Source: Acanthornis magna
Taxonomy: Eukaryota; Chordata; Aves; Passeriformes; Acanthizidae
Direction: 5' to 3'
Length of the DNA: 64,000 nucleotides
Assembly: GCA_036785705.1 (NCBI GenBank)
Contig: JAWUZG010000138.1
Coordinates: forward strand, 947,501-1,011,500
Part shown: positions 45,567-58,094 of the stretch, in pieces
How positions within the stretch are numbered: position 1 is the stretch's first letter
Layout of the letters: each line of letters opens with the position of its first letter
Translations under genes and position numbers: made by a program
The notes under the pieces: model-generated
Told to the model about the DNA's origin: nothing
Databases searched by the model: none
What the model saw: the letters and a program-made list of their open reading frames with translations, nothing else

Positions 45567-48500
45567 GGGGTTTTTATAAATCCCCTTCTGCAGAGGTTTT
45601 ATAAAAACTGTCCACAAATTTAATGCCTCTTTTCAACCAAGACAGACCATCTCTAATGGTCCCAACTTAAAAGTTTTCATTTTGTCTTTCCCAAGCTGGC
45701 AAACTTCTCTTGGTTATTTCCAGGCAGGTGTCTTAGAATTTAATTTCTACATTTAATTTCTCAAAAGCCTTTTTCACAGCCCTTAAATGAGACTGGATAA
45801 AATTGGTGAAATATGTTAGAAATAACAAATGTTATTTGTTGTCTAAGCATCTTTAAAACTTGTTTTTACTTTGAGTGGGGTGAATCAATCTTTATGCCTT
45901 TTAGTTTGGGGCAAAGGAATCATTTATTCAACTTCTTCTGGGGTTTACCTCTTTCCCAGGGCCAACAGAAAGTCAGTCCAGCTTTTACCTCTGTCTGCCC
46001 TTCTTCCTAATTTTTATTACATATGCTTGAAGTCAGCCACACAGACTTTTTCAGTGAGGGGGGATCCAAGCCTGGGTGTTTATTGCTCCTCCACGAGGAC
46101 TGGCAAAAGACATTCCTGTACAGTGGGTCCAGCACGGAGGTGTCTTGGCAGGTGACTGTTTTCACTGCAGTTTTCTCTTTTTCCTGCCTGCTGGAACTAA
46201 AACGAAAATACCTCTTGCGTGTACTTTGTCCTCCATCATGTGCAAGAGATGGGCAGAGAAAGGAGAAGAGCAGATTTCCTGTGGAGCACTGATCCGTAGT
46301 GCAGGGATCAGTGTTCTGGAGGGCTCTGAGAGCACAGCTGCAATGGATAAAGGATGGAGAGAGCCCAGTCCTGGCAGAATGGCTCTGGGGAGGGCTCTCA
46401 CTGGAAGTGCAGGAAGCTGATCAAAACCAGGTTTCTCCAGGATGTCCTGTTCTTCTCAGACTTTGTGTAAGGAGCATCTTTGGAGGCACTGCTGGAGATG
46501 TTCCCAGGAATATTTGGCTGAGATGGTCTCTGTGTTTCACCTCTGAGTTTATTTGCTGAGCCCCATGTCACCTTGCTGGGGGTGCTGCCAGAAAAGTGCA
46601 GGCTGTGGGCTGCTCTGGAGAGTCAAGGACAGATGGGCAGTGGTGGTATTAAAACATCCCAAGTCCTGTCCAGAGCACCACCACAGGCTGTCCACTTAAA
46701 CTCACTCTGCTTTCCTTCTCCATCTGTAACTGAGCAGTCTGATTGATACTTCTTTTGTTTGTGTTTTGCAGCACAAAAAAACTCAGGCAAGCTGGAAAGG
46801 CTTTACCATTATTTTCCAAACACAGAAATATGTGCCTGCAATGTGGTGCTTTTTAAAACAGCATCCACTCAGATGGTGGAGAATTCATCACAGCCCAGGG
46901 TGAGTAATTCCAATGGCTCATTACTCTTTCAATTACAAACTGCCAGTCTAAATTTTCTTTGAAGTTCTTTGAATTTTCTGAAGTTTCTTTGCCTTCTTTG
47001 CCTTTTGGTTCCAGCCACTGGATATTGATATGGCTTTGTCTGTTAGATTAAAGAGAGTTCTGTTATAAGAGATGTCTTCTTTAGTAAGTGCTCTTCATTA
47101 TTAGTAAGATACTTCTTCCTCTTCTTTCTATAAGCTAAATTATTAAGCACCTTCAGTATCTCAGTGTGAGCAGCTCTGCTTCACCCCACAGCCCTCAATC
47201 TGTACTTTCAGTTTCCTCCTGAATTCCTGCTTGGGTACTACTCGGTTGCCCAATAAGCCCATCATGCTCTTTGAGACCTCTGTGTGGAACTCGCACATCT
47301 GCCACGTCTGCAGTGGCATAGATACAGGTATCTGCATTTAGGCACCTGAATCAAGCCCTCAAATTTCAGAAAAAGGTTGTAAGATCCATCTCCCCTAACT
47401 TGAACCACCTACAGATGTAGTAGTAGGCCAAACCTGTCACCTCCTCTCCTGAGGACATCTTGCTCAGTCAAAGTTCTCAAGTGGTTTTCTGGTAAGTCAG
47501 CACTGATTAACGTGCCAGTGTCCAGAAGGTGCCTGTGGTGATACATCTGCTCTGGTTATGGAGTCACTGGTATGACTGAGAGGTCTGGGCTACCATCAGC
47601 TTTATCTCTGCGCGTTTGGGAGGAAGACATGCTGGTGATGTAAACCCATGCCCTGCTTTGCCAGTAAAATCCAGCAGAGTTAAACTGTTTGATGCTGATT
47701 ACTGTGGCCTCAAGAGTAGAATGTTGTATCACCTTCTTTTGTTTGGTCCTTGGGTATCCAAGAAATTGTCCCAGTCTTTGTGCTGGGACACAGACGTTGG
47801 CCTGGAATTTTCAAGGACAACCACCAGCCATGTTCTCCACCTGCAGATCTACCTGGAGGGGACCTGTACAGCACTGCCAGATTTCTCATGCTCTTCAGAA
47901 TGCCTTGCCTTGGGATGGTCTGTGTTTTAATGATGTTTTAGAGCTGTTTGACAGTATTGTGGCTCTTTCTAGTGTAGTTTGGGTTTATATCCAGTGACTG
48001 ATCATGTGCCAGATGTTTTATTACGGACAACAAATCTCATTCAATCAACAGCAGAGACCAAATAGCCATTGTTGAACCGCAGTGCTCAGAGCAGTGTTGG
48101 ATGGCTCCAAGAATGCCACATGGCACTTACCACCCTCACTCTGCTCTGTATGAGTAATCAGCATGAGGATGGGCTGCAGATTCCCTCACCAACTGTGCTG
48201 TGTAGGAGCTTGTTCCAGGCCCAAACAGAGTTCTGCTGTCTGGAACTGGTTGAGCATGGGAGGCTCTTGCAGTGTCTGGCAAGTTGGCCAACGTGGGACT
48301 TGATGTGAAGTCCTTGCTGTCAGAATGCAGCAGCAGAGCAGAGCACCTGTCTGCTCCACCAGACTGTATTCTACCCCATGCCAAAGGTGTTTTAATTGAT
48401 CAAGCTGCAGACAGGTAGTTATTCCTCTGGGGCCCATGAATCAAAGGCTCCAGGAGATCTGTCCCTTGGGCACTGTGGATAAAATAGTCTGTCTTCACCA

Positions 48501-49639
48501 CTGTAGTCCAAGGCTCAGAAGGGTGTTTTGGAGATACTCTGCTTGCAAACCCTCTTTTCAGGAGCAGCCAAGCCCTGCAGAGCATATTTAGTGAACACAC
48601 AACTAAATGAGACATGAACAGCCTGATCATGGCAGGATAAAACACAGATTCATTGCTCAGGTGAGGAGGAAGCGGAGCAGAGCACTGAGAGACCCTGAAA
48701 GAAAAAACATGAATGTGTATAATCCATGGTGTGAAACCTGTGCTATAAACAACAGGCTGATGGAAACCAGATCTGTTCTGCCTATGCTTGCCATTTCTAC
48801 TCCAAAGCAAGAAACTCATTTGCAGTGAAACGCTCATACATGGCCATGCTTTGGCCTCTTCTCCTTCCCGAAGGCATGTGCTGGTCCTCCTGAGACCTTT
48901 AAAAGGATGTTCTGGGCATGACCTGGGAAAGGCATGTGCAGATCTTGTGAAAGATTTCTGATGGGCCACTACACGTGAGAGTAGGCCTGCACCATTTGTT
49001 TGATAATAGAACTTCTCTCTCTCGCTTGTTCCTCCCCGCCCCCATTTTAGAAAATAAAATGTTGGAATCCAAACTAACTTGTTTTAGGGCAGAAGATGGC
49101 TGTAAAAAATAAGTCCTGCTAATATCACCATCCAACAGTATTAATATTTGAGATTTTGGTCTCTTCAATCTGCCAGTCAAGAAGGCAGGACTTACAATGT
49201 ACAGTTGCTAAATCCTGCTGTGAGCCATCAGGACAAATAAATCCACCTCTCCTACCTTGTGTTCATGCAAATTACCACAGCAGTGGAATTAAGCCCAGGT
49301 GAGGCCACTGTGAGTGGGAAGCACCACTGGCTTTGGGGAGCTGAACTTTGGCTACCAGTTTACAGGGAGTTAAAGAGAAGGAAGCATATTCCCTAAGGCA
49401 GAGACCCATTCGGAATAAATCCGCTTGCTGGCTACACTCCTCACTCTGGAAGTCAGCTCATTACAATTCCGGCCAAGTTTTGCAGTATGGTCTGCTTTAA
49501 CTAATAAAGCACTAGCATGGTACCTTGTTAATCTCATTAGATGGAGAGGTATGTTTTGGTAGTGGTTTCTGGAGAAGGATAAAGAGAGAAAGAGGTTTAG
49601 CAATTCCAGATCAAGCCAGTTTAGTTTTTTAAAAGTGTG
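45567..49639. other. Non-coding unique sequence, no gene recognised
   Basis: No exon, RNA gene or transposon is recognised. The longest open frame (48400-48969, minus, about 189 codons) has no domain I know, and plus-strand frames overlap it. Confidence 0.5.
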
Positions 49640-49672
49640 TATATGTGTATACACAACATTCATACACATATA
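49640..49672. repeat. Perfect 11-bp inverted repeat (hairpin)
   Basis: TATATGTGTAT (49640-49650) pairs exactly with ATACACATATA (49662-49672) across an 11-nt loop. Its alternating purine-pyrimidine composition suggests decayed TG/TA microsatellite sequence. Confidence 0.7.
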
Positions 49673-52600
49673 TGTTGATTCTGCTAGTTGTTTCTACTTA
49701 ATTCTTCCATTAAAAACAATAGTACCTGAGGCCCCAGGTGACAGTCCCCAGGGATAACTTCATTCCAGGCTACAGGGAATTCCAAGAGTGTCATTGCTCG
49801 TGGCTGGGTACCAATCTACAGAGGACTCAGGGTTCTTCTTGCCCCTTGTTTGCATAAAAACCTACTGACCCTCCCCTCTCAAAGCCCAGGAGTAGCTGCA
49901 ATGTTAAAACCTGCTGATTTTAGTGCCTTACCCAAGGCCTCTTTGTCAGGTTTATTTTCAGTGACACCAGTGAATGTTTCCCCCCGCCCTGAACTAGGAT
50001 TTAAAAATCCCAGGAATTGGGCCAATATTAATAAATGGCAGCTCTTCCACTTGGAGAACAAGGCATCACCCACCCTACTGAGCCAGACTCCCATGGCAGG
50101 GGAGAAAGGGAAAAACCTGGTTCTCTCTCCTTTCTTTGTTCCCAGACTGCTGTGGCTCAGTGCTGGTGTGTTAATTTTGAAATGCTGTGAGCATCACTGG
50201 ATTTCGGCACTAGTCCTTGGGAGGTGTTGGCAGCTTCACTCTGCTCTCCCTCCCCATGGTGGTATTTGTCAGGGACCCTCTCCGTGATTTCAAACCAGGT
50301 CCTGAACTGAGCACACCGTCCTGCCCACCACATTTAGATGCTGCAACTGATGCAAAGAAAGAGGGGAACAGTATTGCTATCACTTGATTAATCAATTGGT
50401 CAGGGTGGCAGCGTGGAATCTTTGTTGCCCCTTATAACGTTGTTCTTTCCCCTTCCTTGTGTCACAACAAGGATGCCGTTGTGTTTTGCTGAGTCCTTCC
50501 TTGCTTGGGGCCAGTCATTTATCAAAAGAGATTTCCATCTTGGCCTAATAATTCATCTCTTATTGCAGCCCTCACTGCTCTGAGGGCTCATTTATTTTCT
50601 CTTATCACAGTCTAATTATTTGGTGAAGGAAAATTTCTGGCTATCTTGAGGCCGGTGGCCAACAATTCAAGAGAAGCTGACTCTCAGGTGGAGATGTGCT
50701 TGTGACAGTGGCAGAGGGGTTCCCAGGGGGTTGTTCCCAGGTGCTTTTGAGGCAGGGGGAGATTGTAGGAGTCCAGTGGGTTCACATGAAACACAAAATC
50801 TCTTTTTTTGGCTTAACCCTCCCACGTGCATCACACCCACACACCTCCCACCACCCACGCACTCACTTTCTCACACACACAGACACACTCACACTCTCAC
50901 ACATAGCATAAAGAAATCCTGTAAATTGAGGGGTTTGGTCTGTTTTTTTTTTCCTCCCTGGGAAACTGAGAACAAAAAGATAGTAAGAATTTGTATTCAT
51001 ACATTTGTGGCCAGTGCTGGGATTCTAGAAAGGAGGATGAGTGGATGGATGAACAGATAGTAATCACAGTAGCATAATTACTAATAATGACAGAAAGGCA
51101 TCCTGCCTCTATTAATAGTACATGCATAGCTTTAATCAGCTCTATCCACCATCCAACAGGAGACTTGAACTAAATCAATTGCTGATTTCTATCAGAAGGG
51201 TTGTTCTGACTAGACTGACAGAGGGATCCCCTCAGTTCTTTATTTCAAAAAAAGGAGAAATTATTAATTTATTATTAATGTATCTTTATCTAAACCAGGA
51301 TAATTTCTTTGTTTTATTCAACGGCTCTAGTGCAGCACTGGGGCCATGGAGGATGTTTCAGGGAGTTCCCCAGTTTGCTTTCTCCTGGATGAGCATCCTT
51401 TGTTCCTCCATCTGCTGTCTCTTGAGCTGAGTGCAAAGCTCTGAGATGGCCCTGGGCAGCCAAGCTGGGGAGAGGACCATTACTGAGAGCAGCAGGGCTG
51501 CCTGCAGTCTCTCTGCCACTGCTTTCTTTGTACCACACTCATTGCTTTATAAAGCATTTTGGAATCACCTGGAGCACGTGAGCTGCACTATGAAATCAAA
51601 CTCCCTCTCAGTCTGTCTTGTAGCTATTCCCCTACTCTGAAGGCAGCAATAAATTCAGCTGGGCTAATTATGGCCACTCAAACCACTTCAGGAATGTTCT
51701 TTAAAGAGTAGTACTAAAATCTCATTGCTTTATTAAGCATTTAATACATTTGAATTGTTAGTTGGTGTATCACATGCAAAAGAGACAGTGACTAGAATAA
51801 CAACCTTTCCCAACATTTCATTTTGAAGCCCCATTTACCTGAACCGAGCTGCTTCCAATAAATATTTCACAACATGTTTCTCCTCCACAAGTGCACTTAC
51901 AACTTATGAAGCAAACGCAAATGTTTTAATTCTGACAAAATGAGCATTTTTCATGCACCAGCCGTGATGCGGCACATAGTTTTGTAGCTAAATGGCTTTC
52001 TGATTATCGTGTCCCAGGATATTACTTCAACTGAAGTGATATGAAATGTCATTAAAAAGTAATGTTCCTCAGCTTTGACAATCATATTAGTAAACACTGG
52101 AGGCTCTGCAGGTTATATGTCAGGCGGGCCGACACTAATGGGTTTATTAACATATACAGTAGCACTTTGTCAAACCTCCTTGTTAATCTAAATTTGTAGG
52201 TGACAAAAAGAAAGGGGGCAAGGAGCAAGAAGATGGTGTTTAAGTACTGTTTAGGTTGGGCCACAAGCTGAAGGAGCCAGGACACCCCGAGCAAGGCTGG
52301 ATGCTCCCAGGGCTGCTTCCCTGGACTCGACCATCCCTTGCTCACAGGGCAAAGTCTTCTCTGAGCTGATGGGGAACATAGATGTCCATCCTGGAGATGA
52401 GTGAGTGCAATGGAAAGGGCACAAGGTATATTCGGGGGTTGGGTGAAGAGCTGCATCCCCATCTGAGCCAGCAGATGTCTGGTACAGCAGCAGACTGGGT
52501 TCTGCTGGGCAAGGTGTGGATGCCAGGGAATCTGAGAGAGGGCAAATATCACAGGGTCACAGGGACAAACAGGTTATCACAGGGATGTCAGGTCCCAGGG

Positions 52601-53275
52601 GCAGCTACTCTAGAGTGTGTAAAGATATCTGTGCCACCTGTAAATAAATTCTTGGGGAGGGTTCAGGCAATATTGCTCTGAGTGACGGAGCTGTGTGGCC
52701 TTTTGGAGGGCATGGAGTGCTGAGATCAGATCTTCCTCAGAATTCAGGCAGAGGAAGGATGGACGCCTGAGCTGGAGGAGGGGATGTGCTCTCTTGATGT
52801 CCCGTAAGGATGGGAAAGGAATGCAGGGGAAATTGCTGCTGCTGGGTTCGCTGACACTGAGCCCTCACTGCCCTGAGGGGCAGAGGAGCCACACACCACT
52901 GGGGAAGCTCTGGCAGCTCTGCCAAAGCCCCTGGGGTTGTGGTGGTGCTGCCAACCAGTGGGTTTGGTTCCCAGGTGGGCAGCAGAGAGGCATCGGCTGC
53001 TCCCCATGGCAGTGATGGAGAATTGCATTTGACCTGCATAGAGTTGTCTACTGAACAGCTCCAAAAGATTCTTATCGGGATGGGAGCTAAATACCTATTT
53101 CCAGAGTTGTTCTAATGGTACCATCTGATTGATGGACCAGAGGTTCTTCCACGACACACCAGGCAGAGGTGGCTGGAGGTACATACCAAATGAAAGGGGC
53201 TGTGGGGAGCTTCCACAAGCTATTTTCATGTGGGAAGTGAATTCCATCCCACACAATCAGCTTGGATGATCCAAG
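49673..53275. other. Non-coding unique sequence, no gene recognised
   Basis: No exon or transposon is recognised. It contains a CA/CT-rich microsatellite (50832-50905) and an AT-rich stretch with TAAT motifs around 51640-52210 that has the look of conserved non-coding sequence, without proof. From about 52680 it becomes more GC-rich towards the tandem array. Confidence 0.55.
50832..50905. repeat. Imperfect (CA)n-rich microsatellite
   Basis: Seventy-odd bases of CA, CACA, CTCA and CCACC units with almost no G. Runs of pure CA are short. Confidence 0.8.
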
Positions 53276-55366
53276 CAGATGAGAAAGGTGTGGGAGCAGC
53301 CATGATGGGGACTTGTTGCGTTTGCCTTGGCAGGCCCTTCCCACGCCACTGTTCCCAGAGCTCAAGGCTCTTTAGATCTCTCAACCCTAACTCTAGGCCA
53401 TATGGCAGCTGGTGGCCGGGGCCGGGGTGCTCACCCCTGTGGTGAATCCAGATGAGAAAGGTGTGGGAGCAGCCATGATGGGGCCTTGTCGCGTTTGCCT
53501 TGGCAGGCCCTTTCCAGCCCTGGTGTTCCCGGAGCTCGAGGCCCTTCCTATCTCCTAATCCTAACCCTAGGCGTAACCCTAACCCTACCCCTAGTTAATT
53601 ACCCCAGACCAGAACCTGGCTTTTCCCTATCAGAAAGATGGAGGAGAAGCCATGTGGGGGCACTGCCGCCATGGCCTTGGCAGGCCCTTTCCAGCCCCAC
53701 TGTTCCCAGAGCTCAAGGCTCTTTAAATCTCTCAACCCTAACTCTAGGCCATATGGCAGCTGGTGATCAGGTCCGAGGTACCCAACCCTGTGTGGAATCC
53801 AGATGAGAAAGGTGTGGGAGCAGCCATGATGGGGCCTTGTCGCGTTTGCCTTTGCAGGCCTTTTCCAGCCCTTGTATTTCTGGTGCTCGAGGCCCTTTCG
53901 ATCTCCTAATCCTAACTCTAGGCGCAACACTAACCCTTCCCCTTGTTAATTACCCAAGCCTAATACATGGCTCTCCCCTATCAGAAAGATGGAGGAGTAG
54001 AAATGTTAGGACACTGCCGCAATGGCCATGTCAGGCCCTTTCCAGCCCTTGTATTTTGGTGCTTGAGGCCCTTTCGATCTCCTAACCCGAGGTGTAACCC
54101 TAACCCTACCCCTAGTTAATTACCCCAGACGATTACCTGGCTTTTTCCTATCAGAAAGATGGAGGAGAAGTCATGTTGGGACACTGCCGCGATGGCCTTG
54201 GCAGGCCCTTTCCAGCCCCACTGTTCCCAGAGCTCAAGGCTCTTTAGATCTCTCAATCTTAACTCTAGGCCAAATAGCACCTGTTGGCCTAGGCCAAGGG
54301 GCCCACCCCTATGGGGCGTCCAGATGAGAAAGGTGTGGGAGCAGCCATGATGGGGCCTTGTCGCGTTTGCCTTTGCAGACCCTTTCCAGCCCCTGTATTT
54401 CTGGTGCTCGAGGCCCTTTCGATCTCCTAATCCGAACTCTAGGTGTAACCCTAACCCTACCCCTAGTTAATTACCCGAGCCTAATACCTGGCTTTTCCCT
54501 ATCAGAAAGATGGAGTAGTTGCAATGTTGGGACACTGCTGCGATGGCCTTGGCAGGCCCTTTCCAGCCCCACTGTTCCCAGAGCTCAAGGCTCTTTAGAT
54601 CTCTCAACCCTAACTCTAGGCCAAATGGCAGCTGGTGATCAGGTCCGAGGTACCCAACCCTGTGTGGAATCCAGATGAGAAAGGTGTGGGAGCAGCCACG
54701 TTGGGGCCTTGTCGTGTTTGCCTTGGCAGGCCCTTTCCAGCCCTGGTGTTCCCGGAGCTCGAGGTCCTTTCGATCTCCTAATCCTAACCCTAGGCGTAAC
54801 CCTAACCCTACCCCTAGTTAATTACCCAAGCCTAATACCTGGCTTTTCCCTATCAGAAAGATGGAGGAACAATAATGTTGGGACACTGCCACGGTGGCCT
54901 TGGCAAGCCCTTTCCAGCCCCACTGTTCCCAAAGCTCTTTAGATCTCTCAACCCTACCTCTAGGCCAAATGGCAGCTCATGGCCGGAGCCGAGATGCTCA
55001 CCCCTGCGGGTCGTCCAGATGAGAAAGGTGTGGGAGCAGCCATGATGGGGCCTTGTCGCGTTTGCCTTTGCAGGCCCTTTCCAGCCCTTGTATTTCTGGT
55101 GCTCAAGGCCCTTTCGATCTCCTAATCCTAACCCGAGGTGTAACCCTAACCCTTCCCCTTGTTAATTACCCAAGCCTAATACCTGGCTTTTCCCTATCAG
55201 AAAGATGGAGTAGTAGCAATGTTGGGACACTGCCGCGATGGCCTTGGCAGGCCCTGTCCTGCCCCACTGTTCCTAGAGCTCAAGGCTCTTTAGATCTCTC
55301 AACCCTAACTCTAGGCCAAATGGCAACTGGTGGCCGGGGCCGAGGTTCCCACCCCTCCGGGGAATC
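53276..55366. repeat. Higher-order satellite-like array, 12 monomers of about 175 bp
   Basis: Monomers begin CAGATGAG (type 1) or CAGAAAGATGG (type 2). Type 1 is 182 bp and type 2 is 169 bp, and they alternate as a 351-bp dimer. Monomer starts: 53276 (hybrid, 173 bp); 53449, 53631; 53800, 53982 (hybrid, 170 bp), 54152; 54321, 54503; 54672, 54854 (162 bp, 7-bp deletion); 55016, 55198. Both types share the first roughly 115 bp, including 'ggcaggccctttccagccc', and differ in the tail. Type-1 tails contain CCTAACCCTA and TAACCCTAACCCT; type-2 tails contain CAACCCTAACTCTAGGCC and a GC-rich end. The array stops abruptly after 55366, where only a partial CAGATTAGAAAG follows. I do not recognise the family. 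Confidence 0.95.
53574..53586. repeat. Telomere-like motif within the array (first example)
   Basis: TAACCCTAACCCT, two units of the vertebrate telomere repeat (C-rich strand), inside a type-1 tail. Equivalent positions exist in most type-1 tails of the array, with varying decay. Confidence 0.8.
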
Positions 55367-58094
55367 CAGATTAGAAAGTTTTGTACATTCTTCTCCTGTC
55401 TGGCAAAACTTTGGAATGGATGGGTAACAGCAGCGAATCAGAGTGTAGTGAAGCAGATTTCAGGGCTGCACTGATGCCTGGTTTACTCTGGTGCTGGGGT
55501 GTTGGCTTTGTACTGTCCGGGGCGCCAGTGAGGTGCTGGAGGAATTCCAGGCTTCCCTTGTGGGTAGAGAGCAATACTGTGCCTTGGAAAATCCTGCAAC
55601 AACAAAGTGGTGTGTGCAGGGCTGATTGCCTCGCGTGGCCCTGCCCAAGTCCTGACAATGAGGTGGGAGCCTTAAGGACACGACTGAGTTTGGGGACATC
55701 TGAGGTTTCAAGGTGCAGAAGGCATACTAACATCTCTCTCCTCAGAGGGACTGACTTAGTTGAGAAGAAGGGAAGTCAGATGCTGAAACTTGTACACATG
55801 GCCAGACTTCAGTCCCCATGGACAGGTAAAGCCTGGAGGGATCTGCCGCCAGCTCTGCATGCCCCAAACACCCTGACAGCTCGGATCCATTGGGTTCTGT
55901 CACATGGGGCTTTTTCCCACAGGGGACAATACAGTCTGTATGGGTTGTCTGTTCCTGGAACAGTACAGGGCTGTATGTGACAGAGTGGTCAAGTATTGTG
56001 TAAGGATGTCCTGATGCAGCGATTTCCCTTCTCCCTCTGAAAAATAACTGGTCTTGGCAGACCTGCTTGAAGGGACCACTACAAGGGAGCCCCAAGATTT
56101 TGTTTGTCTGTTGGGTCTGCACTGGGAGGTGCTAACAGCTGAGCCATGTGTTCCTCATGCCAGCCCTGTGCTCACCATGGGGTAAGTAAAGTCGATGACT
56201 TGCTGTGGTTTTTATTTTGGGAGCTGGGAAGTGTGAGTACAGTGAGACCTACTCTTACCCGAGTGACCAAGTCTCTGCCAGCCAAGAGCTCTTCATCTTG
56301 GCAAACAGATGGTTCGTGGAGGAAAAGAGACACTATTCACTGCACTGAAAGGCCTTTTCGTTCTACACTGGTGCCTTAAAGGCACAATGGTTTGGTTGAA
56401 CAGTGATGGGTGTTCAGGTGCTTTTCAGGAGGGACACAAAATAGGGCAGAGTCATAACTGCAGCCTTGGGCAGGTCCTTGAGGGGTTGAGAGGGACCTGT
56501 CCTGCACTGCTATAAGGTGGCATGTGGATGCAGAGAACTAGGCCATGGGGTGGATCAGTGGGGCTTGGGGATCCTCTGGAGCATCATTTTTTGGTTCAAG
56601 ATGGAGCTTCCATTCCCAGAGCCACTTGAAGCCCTGTATGCCCTAGAGCTTGGCCAGATCTGCATTCCTACCGTGCAGATGCACCAGCCATGGTTGCTGT
56701 CCCTGTCCAAACCTCAGCATTTTGGGAACTGGAAGCCTGAGGCTGAATTGCCTAGCTGAGATTGCAGCTGGGCCTGTGGCATGAGTGCTCTCTGCAAACA
56801 GGCACAGGGCTGCTAACGCTGCACAAACCAAGCTGGAAAATGCACCTGTTCTTCCCTGCCTGCAACAGCACCTCTGGATCTGTAGCCACAGGCTTCACCC
56901 TTTGTGCTACTTCAGCAGCAGGCAAAGCAGAGGCTCTGGGCAAGAACATCATCCCAGAGATCATCTCCTCCCCTGCCCCTCTTCCTCCAGTCTGAAACCT
57001 CCCCCTACACCCATCTTCCCTCTGCTCCTCCTATGACTCCAAAAATAGACAAGTTGTGCCACTGTGACACAGGTACCTGTGACAGAGGAATGGGTGTTAC
57101 AACCCTGGGAGTGGATCCTGTCAGTCTGGCAGCTTCTGCTTTGTTGGCAGATAATTACAATGTGAAAGGGCAAAGTGTTTGCTGAAAGCAGGATCTTAAT
57201 GGGGTTTACAAAGAATGCTTTGTCCAGATAGCTACTGGAGTTAATAAAACACAGTTTGGGCTCCATAAAGCTCTGTAGAGTTCTGTGAGAGTTCTCAGAG
57301 TTCTGCTGAGTGTTTCCAGGCTGGGAATTTGGGGCTGGCATTCATGATTGCTGTCCAATGCTCCATGGAGAGCTGTGGGGGTACAAAGGGTAATGAGGGC
57401 TTGGGGTTGTAGAGGAACAGTTCCTGAGCATCCCAGTCTGTGAAAGTTAGAGCCAAACAGGCACAACTGTTTATTTGCCAGCCAAGGAGTTTTGTTGCTG
57501 GATTTCACAGCAGTCAGATCCATGCTTTGCGACAGCAGTGCAAATTCCCAGAGGTTTTCTGTTTGGGAGACTCATGATTATTAAGTGCATTTGTCTTCAT
57601 TTGGTCTCTTCTGGCTTAAACAGTCAGAAAGACTCAGTAGCAAAGAGGTGAAGAGGGCATATGGATTTTTACTGCTGTGCTGTTATTTCTATTTTTGTGA
57701 TCCCATTCCTGGTGCCCAAGTGGGATTATTAGTACAGGGTGTGGGTGCCAACCCATCCCAAAATAGCCATGGACCCAAAGATGCTCACTTGCAACACCAG
57801 GAGCTTCTGCCTGCACTTGCAGCTGGTGGTTGTACTTGGTCCTTATGAGCTTTGAATTTCTCAATCTGACATAAAGGCAATGGAAGCTAAAGAGCTGTTG
57901 AATTGGTAACTTTTTGGGAAGGGAGTTCCTACTCATTTCTTGTATTTTCCTTCTTTTCTCCAGTAGCTGCAGCAAGGCAAAAAAAAAGTATGAGAAAAGG
58001 GAAGAAGAGCCTGAAGGCAACAGGTCAGAAAATAAGTAAAGAATGAGAAATGAAGTTATTTGGAGACCAGATTTATTTCCTTTGAGAGTCAATA
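55367..58094. other. Non-coding unique sequence, no gene recognised
   Basis: No exon or transposon is recognised. The frame at 55381-55980 (+, about 199 codons) is the longest outside low-complexity sequence. It starts right at the array edge, shows no domain, and is overlapped by long frames on the minus strand. Confidence 0.5.

Noticed and set aside
48400..48969. Open frame of about 189 codons on the minus strand
   Set aside because: No recognisable domain, no splice or codon-use support, and competing frames on the plus strand.
53276..55366. CRISPR-like array
   Set aside because: Monomers are long and similar throughout, with no short repeat and unique spacer pattern.
55381..55980. Open frame of about 199 codons on the plus strand just after the tandem array
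   Set aside because: No domain or signal I recognise, minus-strand frames overlap it, and its length is near the chance maximum for 64 kb.
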